Below, one piece after another: positions 54,791 through 64,000 of a DNA stretch of 64,000 bases. Location of the stretch: assembly GCA_015179025.1 (NCBI GenBank), contig WHUX01000010.1:620001-684000 (forward strand). The letters run 5' to 3'. The stretch's first letter is position 1; every line of letters starts with the position of its first letter. Under the pieces are notes generated by a model that worked only from the letters and a program-made list of their open reading frames with translations, did no database searches and was not told where the DNA came from. The DNA is from Terfezia claveryi (lineage: Eukaryota > Ascomycota > Pezizomycetes > Pezizales > Pezizaceae). The translations under genes were made by a program, and so were the position numbers.

Positions 54791-56599
54791 CTTCATCATG
54801 CCATCAGGAACTAAGTAAACCAAATAAATGTTGACTGGCCATACCGTGGCATGAGAGCTGCTGGGCCAGGCATGTCCAAATGGGGAAAAAACTGAGGAAA
54901 GATCAAGTGTAGAACCTCCGCATGTAAAAGAGTGGTTATTCAGTTAGTTGCATAGCATACATGTCTATAACTATGCAAGATCAATATATCTTCACTACTA
55001 CCGTACTTAAAAGGCAATTCACTAAAGCTGTATGTCACACAAATTCTCGCCCTCATGATCGATTCAGTTAGCCGCGGGCAAAACCCTGTTATCGGAACGG
55101 ACTCACATCGCCATCTTCATGGGTTAGAATCCACCTCGGTACGAAGAGCCAGAGACGTTTTCGAGCAGTATTGGGAACGGAGGCCGGCATCAGCAAAGAG
55201 CACCGATCCCACCCGAGTAGATGCATTTTTCATTTACTTGTGTACACCCAGAGTGCTTGCAGACTTGGACATGTTACGAATCTCCTTGGCCAAGAATTTC
55301 CTTTCTATGATGTATCTAACTGGGCAGGTGAGCAGATTAACTGTGACCCTACCTGCGTTTCCTGGTGGCTGGTCATAATCCCCACCGGGTCACATACGAG
55401 TACTAAAATCATTCACACAAAGAGACCTACCTAGTATACAAACATAAGATGGGGTCAGCTCTGAAGAGGAAGAGGAGGCTTTGGAGAGCGATTGGAAGAG
55501 GTGATCGAAAAGCGTGATGGAATAAATAGCTAGTGCAGATACTTACCGGGTTATGACGGCTCTCTACAATTGCGCTAGTGGGTGGAGCTTGCTTATTTAC
55601 TTACTGTTGGCGTTGTAAGAATAACAGTGTCTCAATGTGAACTTCTAACTGGGAGGAGATCTATGTTTGATGGCTTGATAAAAAAGATTAGAGACTCCTC
55701 TTGAGTCAGCTATGCGCATAAGAAGAAAAAAAGCAATGCCCATTATCAGAATCCTAATCCTTCTTTAAACCCATATCGACATATGAAATACCAACCGATG
55801 AAACCACTGACTACCATATGCGGACTGTGGAATCATCTATTCCTTCCAACACTACATGATGCAGGATTACCATACTCTAACAGCAGTTTCTCCAGAACGT
55901 AAACGCTTACTCAGTGACTCACTGCCATAGAATATCCTATGGACTATATAACCCCAGGGGCAGCTGACTTCCCAATGAATACATAATGAAAATGAGCAAA
56001 GTAAACAATGATGGCGTTAGGTGCACAGACCCTAATCCACAGGAAAATACAGTAGCATACATCTGAAGCGTGAACATGGCACGTCCAAGGCATACTACAG
56101 GCATGTATATAGATAGCATCGCTATAAGGAATAAACAACGGCCATGCCGCCGATTGGCGGTTTGTGCAAATACCCTCCACAAGAGCTCCTTGTTTGCACA
56201 AGGTGTGGCCGTTGGGGTTCATAATAGCTACTACCACGAAGGAGAGAAGAGGAGCGGCAAGGGCAAGTACCACCTCCACTCGGATGTGCTGCATCAGCTC
56301 CCACTTTGTCTCCGAAGGGCAATCAAGATGTATTCAATGGCATACTATAATCTGGTTGCACATTTTAATCCCCAGAATACATCCACGAACCAATCAGGAA
56401 ATGACTACCCAAATAGGAAGGGTATATTCTTTTTCAAATCAAGCATAAGTTTGGCATCTAGAAGCATATCTCTATCTGTATGCAGTCTCATGCCCAAATA
56501 AACGTCTGGTCAATGGAACCAGTTCTATTTTATACATTTTTACATCACCCAAGAAGTTCAGTATAGTCTTGAGGCTATAGTCTCGGTGCCGAGATAACC

Positions 56600-56771
56600 C
56601 ATGTATACACCTCAAACTAACTTATAGTTAATCAAGACACCGGTGAATCAAGATTCTCCTAGGTCGCTGATCTGGAGTGGCCGTATTTAGCGAAAGGGAG
56701 TATTTGAACCGGATTAGGGGTATTGGAAGAATTATGTACAGGGCGTGGTAATTGCCGGGTTATATTCACTA
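56600..56771 (+). repeat. Dispersed repeat, copy B, abutting the Harbinger element
   Basis: This is the second copy of the repeat at 54575-54790. It ends exactly where the Harbinger left terminus begins. Copy A continues past the equivalent point (ATTCACGATACTATTAG), which resembles the joined flanks of the insertion (ATTCACTA ... TACTATAG). Confidence 0.55.
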
Positions 56772-57000
56772 AGGGTACTCAAAATTAAATTCACGCACAA
56801 ACGCATGCATAAAACTAAAAAATCTGGCGCCTTGGCTGCATGGGACTAAATTTCTAGCCAATGAGCTTCAATGCCAAGCTTACGACGTAAGTCTACGTGA
56901 TGTATTCAATCACGCACTGAAATCGATGGCTAAATTCTGGCACGTAAGTTTTGTATCTGCGTTTTCGCTGACAAAGCCATAAATCCACAGCCAACCCACA

Positions 57001-57080
57001 CAACCCCACCTACGAAATACCCGCAACCCCACCTGCGAAACACCCACAACCCCACCTGCGAAACACCCACAACCCCACCT
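57001..57080 (+). repeat. 23-bp tandem repeat in the Harbinger 5' leader
   Basis: About three and a half copies of CAACCCCACCTGCGAAACAC plus CCA, immediately upstream of the SANT-like reading frame. Subterminal repeats of this kind are common transposase-binding regions in DNA transposons; that role is inference. Confidence 0.75.
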
Positions 57081-57104
57081 GAAATTCCATTACCAACCCC
57101 AACA

Positions 57105-57752
57105 ATGAGCAACCCGAACCCAGAGGAGAAGACCTATAAGGCATGGTCAAAAGAGGAGGTAGAGAAGCTTATCGGTTGGATGGAGGAAAACCAAGAAGCA
57201 TTACGAGGTCTGCAAAGGAAATGGCATAAAGATGTCAAAGAGGAGGTTTTCGCAGATGATGAGAACATCACATTCAATCGTATTCGAGATAAGGTCTCAA
57301 ATATGAAAGCTGCATGGTCCCAGGCAAAGAAAGCTCGTGATCAATCTGGCTGGGGTCTAAAGCCAGAAGATCATAGCGATAGTCAACAAAGCTTTTTGGA
57401 GAAGAAGTGTGCATTTTTTTATCGTTTGGATGAGATATGGGGGACACGCCCTAATAGCACTCCTGTGGTTCTAGAAGACACAACGGGGCCAACACAAGAA
57501 CTCAAGAGTTTTGGCACCAAAAATCTCAGCGAATACGAGGCATCGACATCTGCTACCCCACTTCCATGGAGTCAAACCCCCCCTCCAGGTGCCTCAGAGG
57601 CCGAGCTCCAATTGAGCTCCAATATCCTAGCCCTTCTTCCTCTCCCTCCGCCCTGTCTTCTGCTTGGCCAATTTGGCGTAATTACGTCCACCAGCTGCCA
57701 AAATGAGCTTCGATGCATCCGGAAAAGCCCTAAGAAGGATCGTTCTGGATAA
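57105..57752 (+). CDS. Myb/SANT-like DNA-binding protein of the Harbinger element (C-terminus replaced)
   Basis: 215 codons from ATG 57105. Residues about 10-110 form a Myb/SANT-like domain of the type carried by Harbinger elements: YKAWSKEEVEKLIGWMEEN, LRGLQRKWHKDVKEEVF, ITFNRIRDKVSNMKAAWSQAKKA, then a family-typical WGLKPEDHSDSQQSFLEKKCAFFYRLDEIWGTRP. In complete elements this protein helps the transposase bind DNA and enter the nucleus. After about 57580 the sequence is antisense to the transposase frame, so the last 50-60 residues are probably not original; the internal deletion joined the two genes. Confidence 0.75.
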   Translation: MSNPNPEEKTYKAWSKEEVEKLIGWMEENQEALRGLQRKWHKDVKEEVFADDENITFNRIRDKVSNMKAAWSQAKKARDQSGWGLKPEDHSDSQQSFLEKKCAFFYRLDEIWGTRPNSTPVVLEDTTGPTQELKSFGTKNLSEYEASTSATPLPWSQTPPPGASEAELQLSSNILALLPLPPPCLLLGQFGVITSTSCQNELRCIRKSPKKDRSG

Positions 57753-57973
57753 TCATGAATTAAAGACTCCAAAACTGGAGCATCATGACGTCCAGCATGT
57801 CCACCGGGGGCCAGATACCGAGGGATAGCCACCAGCGTAATGATATCGCGTAAGTCAACAATCCAATCCCATACCCAATCATCATAAAGATCAATTTGAA
57901 GTATCGCTTCGAAATTCTCGATGAGCCTCCAGACCTCTTCCAGTACCTGTGATTTGTACCCGACTCGAGGCAT
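57572..57973 (-). pseudogene. HARBI1-like transposase, N-terminal fragment
   Basis: A minus-strand frame from ATG 57973 (MPRVGYKSQVLEEV) to 57572. It contains LIENFEAILQIDLYDDWVWDW and ESLIHDYPERSFLGLFRMHRSSFWQLVDVI, matching the N-terminal region of Harbinger transposases before the DDE nuclease domain. The nuclease domain is absent; the frame runs into the region derived from the SANT gene and stops. It cannot encode an active transposase. Confidence 0.75.
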
Positions 57974-58144
57974 GCTTGTGCGCAAATGTGTGTGTGTGTG
58001 TATGCGTATCTGTGCGTTTGTGCGTAAGGTATCTTGGGTACTCAGTTGAAAAATCTGCGTTTTGGCCGAAAAGAGTTAGACTTGCATATTGTGGCGTCCA
58101 CGCTATATATCGTAAAAGTGCGTGAATTTAATTTTGAGTACCCT

Positions 58145-59149
58145 TACTATAGAGTGGTTTTGCGCCTTTACATGCTAGATATCTGTAAGCACGAAAGTGA
58201 GGTTTTGCAAACTCAGATTGATATTGCTCAATAGTGTGCGGTGACCATGGCAGATTATGGGAATACCTAGTGCTGGTGGGGCATGAGGGCCCGATGATGA
58301 GACAACTCTATATCGAGCTCCGATCACATATGGGAGGGGAGAACTGGTATTATAATTGGGATTCTCAATTCACTGCATAGCTATGGTCTCTAGGTGGAGA
58401 TAACTCAACTGGTCAGGTCACCCCCCTCCTCCCTCTTTTTAAAGCTGCAGAGGTACTTAAGAAACAGGGCCTAGATGTTGGTGAGCAAAAGCTCAAAGAT
58501 ACATATGTACTCGTAAGAATCCTCTCAGTCGTTATAACTGCGCTATCATTGTCGTTTGGATTTGCTAACCTAGGGACGAGTACATAAAAGAGAACTAGCA
58601 AAACGCTTCCCTACTCCTGATGTCCTTTATCCCTGCTACCGTAGGGGACAAGAAGTAGCGGGGTGGCAGCTCATCAGTTTGGTTTGTCGACTTTTACTAC
58701 AGTACATGTACATTGCAAAGATACGTTTGCTCATCAAAGGCAAAAATGTTCAACATACTGCATACATATGTATCATGATTGTGCCAAGTACTCCGTATGT
58801 ATTAATTTGCTTATTTGCTTATTTGCTTATTTGCTTATTTGCTGCTGTTGCATTGCATATTGTATTCTGCTTTCCTACTGGAGTCCAGGTGGCACGGTAG
58901 GTAAGTACATCCCAAACTTCTGATTGTTGTTACCTGCAGCAAACATTCTCCCCACTTTCTAACGATCCCATACCGCAACTGTGCATCACCACCACACAGC
59001 TTGAAGAGGCCGCTATATTTTTTCCCGGTAGTGGCGTCTCCACTCGTCTTTTCAACGGAACTCAAACGAGTAGGAACTTTGGTGTAGTAAGTAACCAAAC
59101 GACACAGAGATCAATAGTCTCCTCTCAAGATAAATAGCTAGGCAGGGAG
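58145..59149. other. Intergenic region upstream of the J-protein gene
   Basis: No gene is supported. It contains an 8-bp microsatellite (TTATTTGC)n at about 58803-58842. The stretch just before 59150 would hold the promoter and leader. Confidence 0.55.
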
Positions 59150-62143
59150 ATGCCGGCCGAAGACACTTCAGTGGATCATTATGCGGCGTTACAAGTGTCA
59201 TCGACTGCACAAAGCAGCGAGATCAAGACCTCATATAGAAAGCTAGGTTAGTTGCTATTATCCACTCAGCTCAGCGTAGTCCCACTATCCCATGCTTCTG
59301 ACGACTCCGCGTCTGTTACTCGTTGCCTAATGGTAGATAGCACTCCTTTACCACCCCGACCGGAACCATGGGAATGAAGGGGAAGCGAACCGGAAATTCC
59401 AGGCCATACAAGCTGCCTATGAGGTCCTCACGGATGCCACTAGGCGAGCAAAATACGATCGAGCCAGACTAGCTGCTGGGTATGGGGCAGCTCCAACAGC
59501 TACAGCTGCGAAGAGTTCATTCTCAGCTTCGACGACGACGACGGAACGAGCCCAAACGGCGGCAGGAGCTACATCTAATACAGCGAAACGATACACGTCG
59601 ACAGCAAGCTATGCAAGTACCTCAACGAAGTCCAACGCTCAAGGCACTGCTTTCAAGGATTGGGCATCCGCATATGCGGCTAGAGGAGGCTATACATATA
59701 GGGATACTGACAAAGAAAAGTCGAGATCTAGTGATGACGATAGGAAAAGGAGGGAAAGGGAGCGAGAGAGGTCATTCAAGACTCACAGCACTAGGGCGAA
59801 ATCAGAATTTCGCCCTGAGAGCCCACACACGCCTACACCAAGGAGGAGTAAGGAGTCCACATACACGAGTGCGTATTCCCAACAATTCTACAGCCGCACA
59901 GAGCCTAGAAGCAGCAGGGGGAGATCACCTGAGCCAAGTCATACCACGAGAGCAGCCGGTGGAGTTGGTGGGGATTCCGATCCAGACCATTCGCACCGTA
60001 GCCGACCCTATAGCTACAAACCTGCAGAAACAGAGAGGTTCACAACTCTACGACCAAATTCACCAATACCCGAGGGACGAAAGTCGGATGGCTCGCGGTA
60101 TACAAGGTACAATGAGCCACCAGGTACATATTATGCAACACCAGACCGAGAGCGCTATAGCGGTAGACACTCTGGTTATACAGAAGCATCCAGGAAGAGC
60201 AGGACTTCAGAAGAGTTTGAAAAACCACAGGTGCCTCCACCCAGTCCCCCACCCGAAAAAGAGAAGGATCGAACGAAATTCAAGTACACTTTCCATGAGG
60301 CACATGAAACATCGGATGAAGACCCCGGCCCGCGTTCTCGTCGATCAAGTCCTATACCAAATCCTATCAGGAAGAACAGTTCAAGGAACTGGGGCCCGGC
60401 TGTAGAATCTGAAGACGATAGTGATGATGGGGCTAAGGCAGATGATGAGAAGGCTTCAGATGAGAGATCTTTTGAGGAGAGAATGGCAGGGATGAACTTT
60501 GGACAAACGAAAGATGAGAAACTAAAGCCTAGAAGCCGGGAGGGTTTGAAGGAGCCAGCTCCTCGTGCGACTATGGCCCCAGAGACACCGAGGCAAACAC
60601 CATCACCTTACGGAAAATCGCCAGCAAAGGCTACGCACTCTCCGCTGAACGACAAGAAAAAAGCGCCTACACGCTCTACATCACCATCCCATCCACATGC
60701 ACCTCCTCCACCTCAACAGCAGCCAACAGCCCCTGGCCCCGGTGTTTTTGAGTGAGTACCTTGGTCGTTTTTTTGTCTGCCACTCTTCTCTGACGAATAA
60801 ATATACACAGCTTTCAAGTCCCAGCCGCCCCAACCGAGCAACCGATCCCTTCACAACCCGCTTTTGATTGGCGAGCAGCTTTTACGCCGAATTACACTCC
60901 TCGACCACAGTTTGCTCAGTATCAAGCGCCTGTATATGCTTCAGCACCAACCTTCACCCCTGCTCCACCTTCAACACAACCTTATCCTTTCATGCGCCCC
61001 GCATCTACTCAACCAATATCCACAGCTCACAAGAGCTTTCAAGCCTCGGAAATCGACCTCAAAACGATGTTCGAGAGCCTCACTCCTGGGGCAAAGAAGA
61101 GTGAGCCTAATTTGAGAGCTCGTCGTACTCGATCGAAAGGTGCGAAACCAAAACTCACAACCAAGTTCAGTGAGATGAGCATCAGCGGAACCAGTAGCCC
61201 TGTTAAAGACACCGCTAGTGACGGGTCGAGGAGCATATTTGGGGATACTTCATCGGCGGAGAATTTGAAACAGAAGTTGGGAAAGCAAGCTCAAGCTGCT
61301 ACAGCACAAACTGCTAGCGGGCCTATGGATATCGATCCTCCGGCTCCTCCGCAACCTCCACTTACTGGCCATACTCCCTTTTCTGCACCTATCATCAATG
61401 GGAAGTCAACGAGTGCTGCGGATGTTCCCCTACCAGCATCACCCATGAACGGATTTCGTGGACCCAGTTCCACTCCTGCACCACCGAAACCCGACCCTTT
61501 GTCTCCTTTCCACAACCTAGCGAACCTTTATCCCATCAATACAGCGGAAAATCTTGGTCTCAATGGAATGGCTAGTCTCAAGGATGCGTTACCCTCCTTA
61601 AAGTCGCCGATTGCCAATAACCTGGGTGGCAAGTCTCGTGACGAACCTTCTCAAATAAACGCATACCCACAACCGCCAAAACCACCAACTCTTCCGCTCC
61701 CAATAAGCCTCGATGCCAATGGAAAACTAGATACAGTTACTTACAAGCCATACTGGGATGCCATGCAAGTGTACGTTGACCAATGGCGGGAGTATGAATC
61801 TAAGATGCTTGCTCTGTTGCAGGTGAAACTGGAAATGGGTCATAGTGATTTCAAAGAGATATTGACGGATATGAAGGCTGCGCGGGCGTATAATACCAAG
61901 GCGAAGGAGGAGAGGCTGTTGAGAGAAGAATGGAATAATCAGAAAAATAAATTCATGATGACGATTATTGAATATCATCAGCTCCAGGCGGGGACCACTC
62001 CGCCGGTGGCACAGACCAATACGAGCTTTTTGGGGAATTATGTCAAGAGTAAATTTCCAAGGATGCCAACGTTTAGTTCCATTCCGGGAGTGGGGGATTC
62101 GGGGGGAAGTTCGTCGGCGTCAGCGGCCCAGGCGACGGGTTAG
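59150..62143 (+). CDS. Large J-domain (DnaJ/Hsp40) protein
   Basis: Co-chaperone-type protein with an N-terminal J domain and a long disordered body. Three exons: 59150-59246, 59341-60751, 60811-62143, giving 946 residues. Exon 2 has no in-frame ATG for its first 890 bp, but I translated it through and found no stop. The J domain (about residues 9-75) reads [33 protein letters not shown], with HPD at 37-39, which stimulates Hsp70 ATPase, then [28 protein letters not shown]. The body is Ser/Arg/Pro-rich with SR-like stretches ([10 protein letters not shown]; SRGRSPEPS), then [33 protein letters not shown]. The C-terminal 150 residues look ordered: [31 protein letters not shown]...[17 protein letters not shown], probably a helical bundle. 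No J-protein zinc-finger or CTD modules are seen, so it is class C. The target is unknown. Confidence 0.88.
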
Positions 62144-64000
62144 GGTTATATCGGAGATGGTGAATTAGGGGAGATGAAGGTTGCTTCGGGGACCTTGCAT
62201 GCTGCCTGGTGTTGCATATGATGATCATTGTGTTTACTTCAGGGCCCGTTGTTGTGTAGTTTTTTGTAACGGGGTTTGAAATGAGATCATTTGAAAGATT
62301 AATTGGGATATCCATAGTTTGTTTGGGTTTTACTTCAATTCTCACGCCCTTCTCTACTTCTTCTGGCTGCGGTTACCACAACACGTCTTGCTTTTTCTGC
62401 TTTTATGACCTTGGGATCTCTAGCAGGGGTTTTCCCTACCAGACTAGGATTTTTGTTTATAGGAATTTTTTTTTTTTTTTTTCTTTTAGTAGCTTATTTC
62501 TCTCCATTAGCGAGGATTTGGGTTTTAGCATCGGATTGCTGTAGCCATTGGGTTAAAAGTGGGGGACAATAATATACTTTGCTACATTGATCACATACAT
62601 ATATAAAGTAGTATTTCATATCCCGTACCACACTGGCAGTATTATGATTGTATATTATGTGCATTCTGTAGGGATCAGTAACAGAGTATACAGTAAGTAT
62701 CTTTTTTTTCAAGAGGTACCTGTATGACATAAAAACACAATAGGCAACGAAAGGTGGGAACTCAGGGTAATTGTCATTTATGCTACAAAATACTTACAAT
62801 GAATCTTGAAACTGCCTTCCTCACTTGCTTCATTTGCACTGATAGGAGTGCTCATGATCTCATGCAAAGCCTATATAGGGATAAAGTATTCGCTGGAAGT
62901 TCTCGGTCCTAGGCCCCAACCATGGGTAAAATGTTACCCCCTCCCCCATACCCAATATCCGAATATTGGGGTGGGGATCACTCCCTCTTGCTCTTTCCTA
63001 ATGTCAATGCCATTAGTGGATTAGGGCCGTTAAGTTCCTCCTTTGCTAGACGATAGTGGCGAGGGAAACACTCCCTCCATGACACTGTTTCCTAGGACTG
63101 AAGTTCCCCCGGGTAGTCGTGATCCAGGAGAAATCCCGGACTGGCGGTCGCTCCGCAGCTGAGGTTGGGGTAGAGGAGGAGGAGGTTGATGCTATGGAGC
63201 TATTTTTTCTATGTGCAGATTCCGAGGATGATTGGGGGTGGTTTGTATTTAATGGTGGGAGATATGATAGTGGTTCGGGGGAGAGGAATATGGCCCGAGA
63301 ATCTCCCTCTAGTTGAAGGGGGAGGTGGCAGTGGGGCACAGAAGTCGAGACAACGGTTCACTTGCTAATTGCCTGTCATCTTGATTCTAGGTGTCCTTGG
63401 GGGGAAGGTAGCTAATGTTCGTAGAACCCTAAATGGTCATCATATCCAAATGGGGAGACCTGCGTCATAGTCATAGGAGCTCTCGTCATGGAAGCCACCA
63501 ATAAAGGCTAACTGAGGCAGGGGTATGCATCATTTACCTCAGTTGATTAGGCCTGTCGAATACTTTCAGCAGTCTTCTACTTCGTAAGCCTATATGTGAT
63601 TTTTCACACCCTTTCTCAAGGCTGCGAGACAGTGTTCCTGGTACAGATGATGGGCTGGCAGCCAACTTCGCCGTAGTAGGCGAGGTATCTGCGGAGAAAC
63701 ATGCCGGCGGGGAGAAGACAGTAGATCAATGACCTCGATTTGTGGCGATGGCTTCCTCGCCTCTTTGAGCCATGTAAATGAATGAGGCTCGGCCATACTG
63801 GGAACGGTGGGTCATCGAGGAAGAAGTCCTCCGGGAGGGAGTGAATAAGACGGAATTTCAAAAGATCTGGACCGTGAGGGTGCTGGGTGGGTTGTGCTGC
63901 CATTGGATGTAGAGATGTACCAGCCTTCTTCTTGGATTTAAAAATGAGCCCACTGGGGAGAAATTGTCAATGTTCTTTCCAGGTGGCTTTGGTAGGAGGA
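62144..64000. other. Right-end intergenic region
   Basis: No gene is firmly supported. A minus-strand frame at 63616-63903 (95 codons, ATG at 63903, HGPDLLKFRLIHSLPEDFFLDDPPFPV) overlaps another frame (63590-63796) and could be the 5' exon of a small gene, but no family or splice set was found. A T run lies at about 62466-62480 and a degenerate CCCTACCAGACTAGG at about 62435. Confidence 0.4.

Larger units (their letters stand above)
52778..56771. other. Gene-poor repeat region
   Basis: About 4 kb with no supportable gene. It holds micro-insertions 10-13, two diverged copies of a dispersed repeat (about 54575-54790 and 56600-56771) and short unassigned frames, for example 55055-55378 on the plus strand and 55944-56294 on the minus strand. 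Confidence 0.55.
56772..58144. mobile_element. PIF/Harbinger-type DNA transposon, internally deleted
   Basis: A 1,373-bp element bounded by perfect 27-bp terminal inverted repeats (56772-56798 and 58118-58144; ends AGGGTACTC...GAGTACCCT). The flanks are TA on both sides; read as a 3-bp TWA duplication they would be TAA and TTA. Inside are the two genes typical of this superfamily, placed convergently: a Myb/SANT-like protein on plus and a HARBI1-like transposase on minus. Their 3' ends overlap at about 57572-57752, so the catalytic part of the transposase and the C-terminus of the SANT protein are missing. A non-autonomous deletion derivative fits best. Confidence 0.85.

Noticed and set aside
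59460..59475. CCAGACTAG match to the micro-insertion terminus
   Set aside because: It is part of the conserved J-domain coding sequence (DRARLAA) and has no flanking duplication; chance match.
59482..60405. Plus-strand frame of 307 codons, Gln/Arg/His-rich
   Set aside because: It is a shifted frame over exon 2 of the J-domain gene, whose own frame is open from 59341 to 60751 and joins the J domain to the C-terminal exon.

Overview
The window looks like nuclear DNA of a filamentous ascomycete, possibly a Pezizomycete (truffle or morel type); that placement is inference from protein flavour, not a database result. Genes have short spliceosomal introns (about 50-100 nt, GT-AG with CTAAC-like branch sites, two apparently GC-AG), fungal-type families are present (BLI-3, Nma111, Det1-like phosphatase, SS18-like Gln-rich protein, Rtn1), intergenic spacers are long (1-6 kb), and poly-A/T and poly-G tracts and minisatellites are common. 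No rRNA, tRNA, CRISPR array, virus or toxin gene was recognised.

Layout. 0-10.5 kb: the 3' end of an acyl-CoA oxidase-like gene, dph5 (minus), a cytochrome b561-type membrane protein, a TLC-domain membrane protein and an alpha/beta hydrolase (minus). 10.5-20 kb: a BLI-3 FMN-binding protein, a reticulon and a Det1-like histidine phosphatase, all on the plus strand. 20-33 kb: two large low-complexity proteins on the minus strand, an RNase H reading frame broken by one stop, and a stub of a pogo-type transposase. 33-50 kb is the densest part: Nma111 (HtrA-type protease), a very large INCENP (chromosomal passenger scaffold) and an ABC-class ATPase, all minus, facing a plus-strand SS18-like gene. 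50-59 kb is gene-poor and repeat-rich: a large foldback, dispersed repeats and a deleted PIF/Harbinger transposon. 59-62 kb: a 946-residue J-domain protein. The genes are independent housekeeping and membrane functions; there is no biosynthetic cluster or operon-like pathway.

The most striking structure is not a gene. At least fifteen tiny insertions share the terminus TAGTCTGGTTGGCACAA (or just its first 11 bases). They are 11-50 bp long, and most are flanked by perfect 8-10 bp direct repeats. One copy is a perfect 50-bp palindrome; one site carries three copies in a row; one arm of an inverted repeat has the insertion and the other arm lacks it. They look like a family of micro-insertions or excision relics of a DNA transposon with a roughly 9-bp target duplication. 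No full-length parent is in the window.

Splice models were built by hand from frame, GT-AG signals and remembered family conservation. INCENP does not close in frame at two homopolymer runs, and the N-terminus of the ABC ATPase is unresolved.
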